Source of the DNA: Shewanella aestuarii
GTDB taxonomy: Bacteria; Pseudomonadota; Gammaproteobacteria; Enterobacterales; Shewanellaceae
Assembly (NCBI RefSeq): GCF_011765625.1
Contig: NZ_CP050313.1
Span: 2,910,501-2,974,500, forward strand
DNA length: 64,000 bases
Direction of reading: 5' to 3'
Numbering within the stretch: position 1 is the first letter of the stretch; each line of letters begins with the position of its first letter. The notes beneath the pieces are model-generated. The model had not been told where the DNA came from and did not search any database. It was given only the letters and a program-made list of their open reading frames with translations. Positions 56,505 to 64,000 of the stretch are shown here, one piece after another. The position numbers were made by a program, and so were the translations under genes.

Positions 56505-57053
56505 TTAAAAATCAGCAGAAGTAGTCGCGCTAACTAAATGACATGGTTGTTCGAATGGGTTGCGAAAACGATGTGGGAGTTCGCTATTAAAATAATAACT
56601 ATCACCTTTCTCAAGCACAAAGACATCTTCGCCAACGGTTAACTCTATCTTACCTTCAACAATAACGGCGCCTTCTTCACCTTTATGTTGCAACATTTCC
56701 TCGCCAGTATCTGTGCCCGGCGGGTAGGTTTCGCTCATAATCGACATACCCCTATTGGGGTAATCTCGGCCAATCAGTTTATACACCAAATCGCCCGTAC
56801 CAATATCCAGTAACTCATTAGCACGATAAACCACTTTTTGCTCACCAATCGCGCCATCATCCATCGAAAAAAATTCAACTAATGACATTGGAATACCCGC
56901 CAACACTTTCTTCAATGAACTAACAGATGGGCTAACACTGTTTTTTTCAATCATCGAAATTGTACTATTAGTTACCCCTGCTCGCTTTGCTAACTCTCGC
57001 TGCGATAATCCTTTCAACTTGCGAACAGCTTTAAGGCTTGCACCAATGTCCAA
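56505..57053 (-). CDS. puuR: XRE-cupin transcriptional regulator PuuR
   Basis: 182 aa: N-terminal XRE helix-turn-helix (LKGLSQRELAKRAGVTNSTISMIEKN, residues 13-38) and C-terminal cupin (GEEGAVIVEGKIELTVGEDVFVLEKGDSYYFNSELPHRF). Same plan as E. coli PuuR, the putrescine-responsive repressor. Start is TTG 57053 (MDIGASLKAVRK) with a strong AGGAG 8 nt upstream. Placed centrally in the cluster and divergent from the second puuB copy. Confidence 0.9.
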   Translation of the reverse strand: MDIGASLKAVRKLKGLSQRELAKRAGVTNSTISMIEKNSVSPSVSSLKKVLAGIPMSLVEFFSMDDGAIGEQKVVYRANELLDIGTGDLVYKLIGRDYPNRGMSIMSETYPPGTDTGEEMLQHKGEEGAVIVEGKIELTVGEDVFVLEKGDSYYFNSELPHRFRNPFEQPCHLVSATTSADF

Positions 57054-57110
57054 ATTGCTTCTCCTAACAATGACTAAGAATAAAAGTGACGCTCTTATAA
57101 AACAAAAAAT

Positions 57111-57130
57111 TTAACATCCGTTAATGTTAA
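57111..57130. promoter_or_regulatory. Inverted repeat in the puuR / puuB-2 divergent region
   Basis: TTAACAT ccgtta ATGTTAA: 7-bp perfect arms, 58 bp upstream of puuR and 146 bp upstream of puuB-2. Possible operator; the bound protein is unknown. Confidence 0.35.
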
Positions 57131-57275
57131 CGATATTAAAACAAAGCTAAATCCTTTATCAAACGAATTGTATTTTATACTAAATGAGTGTTAAATAAAA
57201 TGCACACTTATTATCGATATTTTTTATAGCATTTGGTCCGTCATTGACAAACAGACCATTATGTTCGGAGTCACC

Positions 57276-58583
57276 ATGCCAGTTAAGTCACCCGTACACA
57301 GCCAACAACATCCCGATTCGTTTTATGTGGCAACAGCTAAACAATGCGTAGAACACCCTAAGCTTGATGGAGAATTAACCGTTGATGTATGCATTGTCGG
57401 TGGCGGTTTTACTGGCATTAATACGGCTATTGAATTAAGCCAGCGAGGTTTTAGTGTGGCTGTACTGGAAGCTAAACGCGTTGGCTGGGGCGCTTCTGGT
57501 CGAAATGGTGGTGAACTTATTCGCGGTATTGGTCACGACGCCACCCAATTTAGTAACGTCATAGGTGATGAAGGTGTCAAAGCTATCCAGCAAATGGGTT
57601 TTGAAGCGGTTGATATTGTGATTGAACGCATTAAACAACACAAAATTGATTGTGACTTACAAATGGGGTATTGCGATCTGGCGGTAAAACCAAGACACAT
57701 GACCGATTTGCACCAAGAATATCAAGACTTACTCGACCTTGGTTACACTAAAGACATCAAGCTATTAGATAAATCACAATTAGGTGAAGTCATCGGGTCT
57801 GATTTCTATCAAGGTGCGTTAGTTGATATGGGGAGCGGGCATTTACACCCATTAAATTTAGTATTAGGTGAAGCGGCAATCGCCATAAGCCTTGGCGTAC
57901 AGATATTTGAGTACAGCCCAGCAGAGCAAATTATCAAAGGAGAAAAACCGCAAGTTATCACCCCTAATGGGCGGGTAAATTGTTCCTACTTAGTGATTGG
58001 TGCCAACGGTTATATAGGAAATAAGCTCAATCCTTATCTTGGTGGTAAGGTGTTACCCACAGGCACTTACTTGCTGGCAACCGAACCATTAACGGAGCAA
58101 CAATGTGCTGCTATTATTCCGCAGAATATGGCCTTTGCCGATATGCGGGTTGCATTAGACTACTTCCACCTTTCTGCTGATAGGCGCTTACTATTTGGTG
58201 GTTTGTGCACTTATTCAGGTAAAGACCCCAAAAATATTGAAGCCGCTTTGCGCCCTAATCTTGAAAAAGTTTTCCCTCAACTTAAAGGGGTAAAAATTGA
58301 TTATCAGTGGGGCGGCATGATGGGCATTGGCGCGAATCGTATGCCACAAATAGGCCGTTTACCAGATGCAGATAATATTTATTATGCCCAAGCCTATGCC
58401 GGACATGGCGTTAACGCCACTCATATGGCAGCAAGGTTAATTGCACAGGCGATTACATCACAAGCTGAGCGCTTTGATGTGTTTGCTAAAATTAAGCATA
58501 TGACCTTCCCAGGAGGGCCGATGCTGCGCTCCCCTATGTTAGCCGCGGGAATGCTGTACCACAGGATGAAAGATTTATTGTAA
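57276..58583 (+). CDS. puuB: Gamma-glutamylputrescine oxidase-like FAD protein (second copy)
   Basis: 435 aa DAO-family flavoprotein: DVCIVGGGFTGINTAIELSQRG (FAD fold), KRVGWGASGRNGGELIRGIGHD, and YYAQAYAGHGVNATHMAARLIAQ near the end. Same architecture as the 46691-47977 gene but clearly divergent from it. ATG 57276 (MPVKSPVHSQQ) has GGAG 5 nt upstream; an in-frame ATG at 57261 overlaps that site. Divergent from puuR. One copy may act on gamma-glutamylputrescine and the other on a related amine. Confidence 0.87.
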   Translation: MPVKSPVHSQQHPDSFYVATAKQCVEHPKLDGELTVDVCIVGGGFTGINTAIELSQRGFSVAVLEAKRVGWGASGRNGGELIRGIGHDATQFSNVIGDEGVKAIQQMGFEAVDIVIERIKQHKIDCDLQMGYCDLAVKPRHMTDLHQEYQDLLDLGYTKDIKLLDKSQLGEVIGSDFYQGALVDMGSGHLHPLNLVLGEAAIAISLGVQIFEYSPAEQIIKGEKPQVITPNGRVNCSYLVIGANGYIGNKLNPYLGGKVLPTGTYLLATEPLTEQQCAAIIPQNMAFADMRVALDYFHLSADRRLLFGGLCTYSGKDPKNIEAALRPNLEKVFPQLKGVKIDYQWGGMMGIGANRMPQIGRLPDADNIYYAQAYAGHGVNATHMAARLIAQAITSQAERFDVFAKIKHMTFPGGPMLRSPMLAAGMLYHRMKDLL

Positions 58584-58623
58584 TCAATTGACACTAACCC
58601 ACCGCGAAACTGATACATAGAGA

Positions 58624-58663
58624 CATTGGCGCATTGGCGCATTGGCGCATTGGCGCATTGGCG
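58624..58663. repeat. Octamer tandem repeat (CATTGGCG x5)
   Basis: Five perfect head-to-tail copies of CATTGGCG in the 133-bp convergent gap between puuB-2 and the YkgJ-like gene. Copy number could vary between strains. Confidence 0.95.
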
Positions 58664-58716
58664 TTTCAAAATACCCGCCCAATGCGCTAAGTCGATAATG
58701 AAATAAGCATCAATGG

Positions 58717-59124
58717 TTAACGGTGATGTTGAAAAAAGTCGCTGTTTTTTACTTCAACGCTGGCAGGTAATTCAGCTGCTCTTTCCAATCGACATTCGTA
58801 AGAGCCCATTTCAAATTCACGGCAAATCCATGGCCTAAGTTCATAAATGCTGCACATTAAGGTTTCACGGTCTAAAGCAGAACACCATCCATCATCTAAG
58901 CGTCGCATTTTTTCACCGCCCCATTGATCAACTGCGATATGTTTTTTAGGCACACCGGTATCACTAATCAAGATTACTTCTAAACGACAGCAGCAAGCCT
59001 GACAATTAGCACAGCTCACCTCAGATTCAGACAAGGTAGTTTCAGGAGATATAACTTCAATAATAGTTGTTGGAGATACAGATTTGATAGAAATAGCCAA
59101 TGTAATAATCAATATAGAGGGCAA
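58717..59124 (-). CDS. YkgJ family cysteine cluster protein
   Basis: Small protein with CANCQACCCRLEV, WCSALDRETLMCSIYELRPWICREFEMG, the cysteine pattern of YkgJ/UPF0153 proteins thought to bind an Fe-S cluster or zinc. The conserved part begins at about residue 36. The frame is open to ATG 59124, but the first 30 residues (MPSILIITLAISIKSVSP) are unlike the family; a TTG shortly before SESEVSCANC is a possible true start. Function unknown. Confidence 0.75.
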   Translation of the reverse strand: MPSILIITLAISIKSVSPTTIIEVISPETTLSESEVSCANCQACCCRLEVILISDTGVPKKHIAVDQWGGEKMRRLDDGWCSALDRETLMCSIYELRPWICREFEMGSYECRLERAAELPASVEVKNSDFFQHHR

Positions 59125-59279
59125 GCATTCTACGCCTGTTTGCCCCTAGTAGACATCAATTTGATTAACTTAGCCTATCAATAATCAATTAACTAGCGGA
59201 CTAATTGAGTGAATATTGCCGTTAATTTTTTATCCTAAAGTGCGATTTTTACTTAGTACTAGGCACTAGGCGTTAAGCA

Positions 59280-60131
59280 CTAAGCAATAGGTAAATCAGG
59301 GTTAGCGCCCCATTCCGCCCACGAACCATCGTAAAGTAGGGTTTGCTCGTATCCTGCTACATGTGAGGCTAAAATTAAAATACATGCGGTAATACCTGAG
59401 CCACAACTGAAAATTCGTTGTTCGGCAGCCGATTGCGCCCCGGTATCACTTGAGCGTACATGGGCAAATATAGCTTGTAACTCTTCCACAGATTTCATTT
59501 TAAAACCATCAAGCACATTAGCAAATGGCAAGTTAAATGAACTCGGTATACAGCCGCTTCGCATACCTTCTCTTGGCTCTGGTAAGCTGCCATTAAAGCG
59601 ACCCGCCCCCCGGGCATCAATGATGTCGGTCGTGTCGCTGCCTATTTGAGTCAGTACATATTGAGCATCGCACACTTTCTGAGGTTCAATCCCCCCTTGA
59701 ATATTGCCTGGTTGACTTGCAATTGCAAAACTTGAAACGGTTGGTCGTGATTCCGCTAACCATTGAGGCAAGCCACCATCTAATACAAATACCTTGTCAA
59801 AGCCCATGTATTTAAACATCCACCACACCCTTGGAGAAGCATAAATACCTTGGTTATCATAAATCACCACAGTGCTTTGCTGATCAATCCCTAAAGCTTG
59901 CGCAGCTTGAGTAAATTGCTCAGTAGTCGGCATACTATTAGCTTGTAAGGCATTATGGTCAAAAAACTGCTTCTCTAATTGGCAATCCTTAGCGCCGGGA
60001 ATAACAAAAAGCTGCTCATAAACCAGCGGTTCCTTACCTAAAACCACTTGCATACTGGCATCGATTACAACTAAATCAGTGTCATTAAGGTGTTCGCTGA
60101 GCCATTGTGTACTGACTAAAGGAGAATTCAT
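59280..60131 (-). CDS. sseA: 3-mercaptopyruvate sulfurtransferase
   Basis: Two rhodanese domains in 283 aa. The inactive N-terminal domain ends near SPRVWWMFKYMGFDKVFVLDGG, and the catalytic loop CGSGITA (Cys about residue 247) in the C-terminal domain is the mercaptopyruvate type rather than the thiosulfate type (CRxGx[RT]). Starts MNSPLVSTQWLSEHLND with GAGG 6 nt upstream. The VanZ-like gene lies immediately upstream (1 bp). Confidence 0.9.
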   Translation of the reverse strand: MNSPLVSTQWLSEHLNDTDLVVIDASMQVVLGKEPLVYEQLFVIPGAKDCQLEKQFFDHNALQANSMPTTEQFTQAAQALGIDQQSTVVIYDNQGIYASPRVWWMFKYMGFDKVFVLDGGLPQWLAESRPTVSSFAIASQPGNIQGGIEPQKVCDAQYVLTQIGSDTTDIIDARGAGRFNGSLPEPREGMRSGCIPSSFNLPFANVLDGFKMKSVEELQAIFAHVRSSDTGAQSAAEQRIFSCGSGITACILILASHVAGYEQTLLYDGSWAEWGANPDLPIA

Positions 60132-60132
60132 T

Positions 60133-60545
60133 TTAAACCTCGGATTGCTTTTTAATGATAAACGACTGGGTTAACCAACTGAAATAAATAAATAAGCTTA
60201 TCCCAACGGCATCGGCTGCTAAATCGGCGACATCAAAAGTACGACTTGCGATAAAGCCTTGACTAAATTCTTCAGCGATCACAAACAACGAAACTCCGAT
60301 GCTGCCCCAATAAAGGCCATATTTGCCAATGTTAAAACAACGAAATTGCAGTGCAAGGTTAGCCATATAGTCAGCGTACCAAATAGCAGCATGTGACCCA
60401 CTTTATCCCCATAGGGCATGTGTTTTATCAGAACAAAAAATACACTGCGGCCACCGGTGTTCGCTAAATAAATGATCCAAATAATAAAACCAAAAAAACC
60501 GACCGCTAAACTAATCGCAATACGATTAAGCACTTTGTTAGACAT
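60133..60545 (-). pseudogene. VanZ family protein, frameshifted
   Basis: Two overlapping minus-strand frames make up one protein. The first (from ATG 60545, MSNKVLNRIAISLAVGFFGF) ends its conserved part at PYGDKVGHMLLFGTLT; the second carries on with MANLALQFRCFN ... FVIAEEFSQGFIASRTFDVADLAADAVGI, the rest of the VanZ domain, to a stop at 60133. One extra base near 60366-60372 (for example T in ACTATATGG) would restore 137 aa. Small membrane protein of unclear role. Sequencing slip or true lesion. Confidence 0.8.
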
Positions 60546-60668
60546 AGTAATACAAATCCATTTGTGTTGAGAGTTAAGCATTAAGTATCTAATAACCAAT
60601 TCAATCAACTTAATAAAAAGCCCCTTACAGCTTGTACTATAAAGGGCTTAATTGATTAAAAGCAAAGC

Positions 60669-62165
60669 TTATAAAGCAATCCAAGTTGCTTTTATTTCAG
60701 TGTATTTATCAAAGGCATGCAATGATTTATCACGGCCATTACCTGACTGTTTATACCCGCCAAATGGCGCGGTCATGTCACCGCCATCATAATGATTAAT
60801 CCACACCATACCACTGCGAAGTGCTTTCGCGGTTTTGTGGGCTTTTGAAAGATCAGATGTCCACACACCCGCCGCTAGGCCATAGATGGTGTCGTTAGCA
60901 ATTTTAATCGCTTCATCCATGCCATCAAACTCGATCACCGACAAAACAGGGCCAAAAATCTCTTCACTGGCAATACGCATATCATTGGTCACATTGGCGA
61001 AAATGGTTGGTTGAACATATACCCCACCGGTTTCAGCCATAACCTGCTTACCACCTTGCACAAGTAATGCACCTTGCTCTTCACCCGCCTTAATGTAACC
61101 CAATACAGTGTTCAGTTGCTGTGCATCTACCACGGCCCCAGTTATTGTGTCAGGGTCTAGCGGATGACCAGGCAGCCATGATTTAAGCTCTTGAGCAATT
61201 AACCCAATCAACTCATCTTTAACGCCTTTTTCAACTAACAAACGTGAGCCTGCAGTACACACTTCACCTTGGTTAAAGGCAATAGCTGATGCTGCCGCTT
61301 CTGCCGCAGCTTTTAAATCTGGCGCATCATTGAACACAATATTAGGGCTCTTGCCACCAGCTTCTAGCCAAACGCGTTTCATGTTGGATTCACCCGCGTA
61401 GATCATTAATTGCTTGGCAATTTTTGTAGAGCCGGTAAACACTAAAGTATCAACATCCATATGCAGCGCTAACGCTTTGCCAACCGTATGGCCAAAACCA
61501 GGTAACACATTTAATACGCCCGGTGGTATGCCTGCTTCAATCGCAAGCTGCGCCATACGAATCGCCGTTAAAGGTGATTTTTCTGAAGGCTTTAAAATCA
61601 CACTGTTGCCGGTTGCTAATGATGGTCCAAGCTTCCAACATGCCATAATCATTGGAAAATTCCATGGCACAATAGCGGCAACAACCCCAACGGGCTCACG
61701 GGTGATCATGCCTATTTCGTTATGTGCTGTTGGCGCAACTTCATCATAAATTTTATCAATGGCCTCACCTGACCAACGAATAGCACGGGCTGCTCCTGCA
61801 ACATCTACTGTTTTCGAAAACTTAATCGGCTTACCCATATCAAGGGTTTCAAGTAAAGCTAATTCATCGGCGTTAGCTTCTAGTAAATCAGCAAATTTGA
61901 TCATCACTTGCTTGCGCTTAACGGGGGCGAGCTTCGACCAAGTACCGGCTTCAAACACTTCACGAGCATTGGCAACAGCAATATTGGCGTCAGCCAAATC
62001 GCAACTAGCAACCTGGGTGAGCAACCGGCCATCTACCGGGCTTGTACATTCAAAGGTTTCCCCAGACTGTGCATCACAATATTCACCATTAATAAAAGCT
62101 TGATTGTTAATTGTTAGGCTAGCAGCCAAGGCTTCCCAATCGCTGCGGCTTGTAGGAGTACTCAT
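60669..62165 (-). CDS. puuC: Gamma-glutamyl-gamma-aminobutyraldehyde dehydrogenase
   Basis: 498 aa aldehyde dehydrogenase: IVPWNFPMIMACWKLGPSLATGN, FTGSTKIAKQL, catalytic Glu in LEAGGKSPNIVF, catalytic Cys in FNQGEVCTAGSRLLVE, and GFGGYKQSG-type C-terminal AAFG motif (TAPFGGYKQSGNGRDKS). Oxidises the aldehyde from PuuB to gamma-glutamyl-GABA, which PuuD hydrolyses. AGGTCACA precedes the ATG. Divergent from the aminotransferase at 62445. Confidence 0.92.
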   Translation of the reverse strand: MSTPTSRSDWEALAASLTINNQAFINGEYCDAQSGETFECTSPVDGRLLTQVASCDLADANIAVANAREVFEAGTWSKLAPVKRKQVMIKFADLLEANADELALLETLDMGKPIKFSKTVDVAGAARAIRWSGEAIDKIYDEVAPTAHNEIGMITREPVGVVAAIVPWNFPMIMACWKLGPSLATGNSVILKPSEKSPLTAIRMAQLAIEAGIPPGVLNVLPGFGHTVGKALALHMDVDTLVFTGSTKIAKQLMIYAGESNMKRVWLEAGGKSPNIVFNDAPDLKAAAEAAASAIAFNQGEVCTAGSRLLVEKGVKDELIGLIAQELKSWLPGHPLDPDTITGAVVDAQQLNTVLGYIKAGEEQGALLVQGGKQVMAETGGVYVQPTIFANVTNDMRIASEEIFGPVLSVIEFDGMDEAIKIANDTIYGLAAGVWTSDLSKAHKTAKALRSGMVWINHYDGGDMTAPFGGYKQSGNGRDKSLHAFDKYTEIKATWIAL

Positions 62166-62355
62166 TGTGACCTCGAATGTAAAAAAGAGTGGCAGAGTTA
62201 GCGTTTATTTATCGAATATTGCTTTCGTTCTCACTTCATCAATAAACAATTTGATGGCTAACGGAATAGCTCGATTATGCTTAAAGGTAAAATATTTTCA
62301 ATATATTTTACAAAAATGGGTAATTTAGTTTAAATAAATGCACAAAAACCTTTTA

Positions 62356-62370
62356 CGTTCATTATTTTTG
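62356..62370 (-). promoter_or_regulatory. Candidate PuuR box between puuC and the omega-aminotransferase
   Basis: Minus strand reads CAAAAATAATGAACG, matching 12 or so of 15 positions of the E. coli PuuR site as I recall it. It lies in the shared divergent region, so it could control both genes. Confidence 0.5.
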
Positions 62371-62444
62371 ACATAGCATAGCAAATATCAACCACACAGT
62401 AATCAATCGCCTCGCTGTAATTGGCAATCATGATGGATAGAGAT

Positions 62445-63785
62445 ATGGAAAAAAATCAACCTAACACAGCAAACCATGGGCTGAATATGTCTCATTATTG
62501 GATGCCGTTTACGGCAAACAAACAGTTCAAAACCTCACCGCGAATGTTAGTTAGCGCTGAGGGAATGCATTACACGGATATTGATGGTAATTCAGTATTA
62601 GATGCCACGGCAGGACTATGGTGTTGTAATGCTGGTCATGGTCGCAGTGAAATATCAGAAGCGGTGAGTAAGCAAATTCACGATATGGATTACGCGCCCT
62701 CATTTCAATTAGGTCATCCATTAGCTTTTGAGCTGGCAGACAAACTGTGTCAATTAAGTCCTGCAGGCTTAGATCATGTGTTTTTCACTAACTCAGGTTC
62801 AGAGTCGGTCGACACCGCCTTAAAAATGGCCTTGGCATATCATCGCGCTAATGGCCAATCAACTCGCACTCGCTTTATTGGCCGCGAGCTTGGTTATCAT
62901 GGTGTCGGCTTTGGCGGGATTTCGGTTGGTGGTATTGGAAATAATCGCAAAACCTTTAGCCAGCAATTACTCCAAGGTATAGATCATTTACCTCATACTT
63001 TAGACATCACTAATAATGCGTTTAGTCGTGACTTACCCCCTCATGGCATAGAAAAAGCTGAAATACTTGAACAACTGATCACCTTACACGGCGCAGAAAA
63101 TATTGCCGCGGTCATTGTTGAGCCCATGTCGGGTTCGGCAGGGGTTATTTTACCACCAGCAGGTTACTTGGCTCGATTACGTGAAATCACGCAAAAACAC
63201 GGTATTTTATTAATTTTTGATGAAGTGATTACCGCCTTTGGCCGTGTAGGCGAAGCCTTTGCGAGTCAACGCTGGAATGTCACCCCAGACATTATCACTG
63301 CAGCTAAAGCCATTAATAATGGTGCAATTCCCATGGGCGCAGTGTTTGTCAGTAACACAATTCACGACACATGCATGGACGCCCCAGAAGGCATGATTGA
63401 ATTTTTCCACGGCTATACCTATTCAGGCCATCCGGTAGCTGCGGCATCGGCCCTAGCAACCTTAGCCATTTATGAAAACGAGCAACTTTTTGCCCGCGCT
63501 AAATCCCTTGAAAGCTATTTTGAACAAGCCGTTCATAGTTTAAAAGGCTTGCCAAATGTGATTGATATTCGCAACACCGGCTTAGTGGGCGGCATACAGT
63601 TCTCACCCAGTGATAAAGGAGTCGGTAAACGCGGATATGGCATATTTGATCATTGTTTTAGACACGGCACCTTAGTGCGTGCAACTGGTGACATCATTGC
63701 CCTGTCACCACCGTTAATTGTCGAAAAATCGCATATCGATCAAATGGTCAATAGTCTTGCAGACGCCATTGTGGCAGTGGGTTAA
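62445..63785 (+). CDS. Omega-amino acid (beta-alanine):pyruvate aminotransferase
   Basis: 446 aa class III aminotransferase: NMSHYWMPFTANKQFK at the N-terminus, DATAGLWCCNAGHGR, FFTNSGSESVDTALKMALAYHRANG, LLIFDEVITAFGRVGEAFAS and PLP lysine in TAAKAINNGAIPMGAVFV; these match beta-alanine/omega-amino acid:pyruvate aminotransferases (BauA/OapT). The following MmsA-type gene supports beta-alanine or malonate-semialdehyde metabolism. In-frame starts exist at 62421 (TTG), 62430, 62433 and 62445; I chose 62445, with GGA 7 nt upstream. Confidence 0.88.
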   Translation: MEKNQPNTANHGLNMSHYWMPFTANKQFKTSPRMLVSAEGMHYTDIDGNSVLDATAGLWCCNAGHGRSEISEAVSKQIHDMDYAPSFQLGHPLAFELADKLCQLSPAGLDHVFFTNSGSESVDTALKMALAYHRANGQSTRTRFIGRELGYHGVGFGGISVGGIGNNRKTFSQQLLQGIDHLPHTLDITNNAFSRDLPPHGIEKAEILEQLITLHGAENIAAVIVEPMSGSAGVILPPAGYLARLREITQKHGILLIFDEVITAFGRVGEAFASQRWNVTPDIITAAKAINNGAIPMGAVFVSNTIHDTCMDAPEGMIEFFHGYTYSGHPVAAASALATLAIYENEQLFARAKSLESYFEQAVHSLKGLPNVIDIRNTGLVGGIQFSPSDKGVGKRGYGIFDHCFRHGTLVRATGDIIALSPPLIVEKSHIDQMVNSLADAIVAVG

Positions 63786-63818
63786 ACACTTTTTAAGAAT
63801 ATAGATAGGTAACGTTTC

Positions 63819-64000
63819 ATGCTTAGCATCAACCATTTTATTAACGGACAACACACAACAGCCAGCCAGCGTCAGCAGGATATTTATGAACCCGCAACCG
63901 GTGAGTTACGCGGCCAAGTCTCATTGGCAAGCCAAGGCGAGGTAGCACAAGCCATCGCCACCGCTAAAGCGGCATACCAAACATGGTCACAGGTTACGCC
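63819..64000 (+). CDS. mmsA: CoA-acylating methylmalonate-semialdehyde dehydrogenase, N-terminus only
   Basis: Open frame running off the right edge: MLSINHFINGQHTTASQRQ, YEPATGELRGQVSLA, then EVAQAIATAKAAYQTWSQV, the usual MmsA/IolA aldehyde dehydrogenase start. AGGT lies 8 nt upstream of ATG 63819, 33 bp after the aminotransferase, so an operon: the aminotransferase would make malonate semialdehyde and MmsA would convert it to acetyl-CoA. Confidence 0.8.
   Translation, partial: MLSINHFINGQHTTASQRQQDIYEPATGELRGQVSLASQGEVAQAIATAKAAYQTWSQVT

Noticed and set aside
58624..58663. Octamer array as a CRISPR
   Set aside because: Units are 8 bp, contiguous and without spacers.
58421..58669. 82-residue minus-strand ORF starting in the octamer repeat
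   Set aside because: It is an antisense shadow of puuB-2 whose first residues come from the CATTGGCG repeat (RQCANAPM); no family resemblance.

Overview
The window reads as a chromosomal segment of a Shewanella species (Gammaproteobacteria, Alteromonadales). Gene content and order agree with what I know of the Shewanella core: hptA - radical SAM - gltBD - mtnN, pyrB-hemL, gspAB, lpp, uppP-folK-folB / plsY, tsaD / rpsU-yqeY-dnaG-rpoD, then a large putrescine/GABA block. This assignment rests on recognition of genes and synteny, not on a search. Nothing resembles a prophage, integron, CRISPR array or intact insertion sequence. Coding density is high and the intergenic DNA is AT-rich.

Layout. 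1-1351: end of an Hpt phosphotransfer gene and a radical SAM gene. 1352-11273: gltBD behind a long leader with a perfect 18-bp palindrome, then mtnN and a small operon of membrane proteins (CobD/CbiB-like, DUF2721, TRIC/UPF0126) with a secreted NTF2-like protein. 11383-21391: tyrS, an M23 peptidoglycan hydrolase, anmK, aquaporin, two small genes, erpA, a DUF6776-like protein, a ClC-family protein and a Bax-type glucosaminidase. 21670-25469: pyrB, hemL, an NhaD-type antiporter. 25526-34816: gspBA, cca, lpp, rlmA-like, uppP (frameshifted here), folK, folB, plsY, tsaD. 35110-39841: the macromolecular-synthesis operon rpsU-yqeY-dnaG-rpoD and a tRNA-Ile(CAU). 40139-43814: DUF599 protein, RluA-type pseudouridine synthase, chemoreceptor.

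43917-64000 is almost entirely polyamine/omega-amino-acid catabolism: gabT-gabD-puuB, the PotFGHI putrescine importer, a SpuC-type aminotransferase, PuuA, PuuD, the regulator PuuR, a second PuuB-like oxidase, PuuC, and a beta-alanine/omega-amino-acid:pyruvate aminotransferase followed by the start of an MmsA-type dehydrogenase. Together they would import putrescine, gamma-glutamylate it (PuuA), oxidise it (PuuB, PuuC), release GABA (PuuD) and convert GABA to succinate (GabT, GabD), with a direct transamination branch via SpuC. Interspersed are a YkgJ-type cysteine-cluster protein, a 3-mercaptopyruvate sulfurtransferase and a frameshifted VanZ-family gene.

I found no wholly new system. The most notable points are: three loci that each look one base short (uppP, vanZ-like gene, tRNA-Ile2), a ClC protein with a channel-like residue at the proton-glutamate position, a palindromic candidate operator before gltB, and candidate PuuR boxes in the putrescine block.
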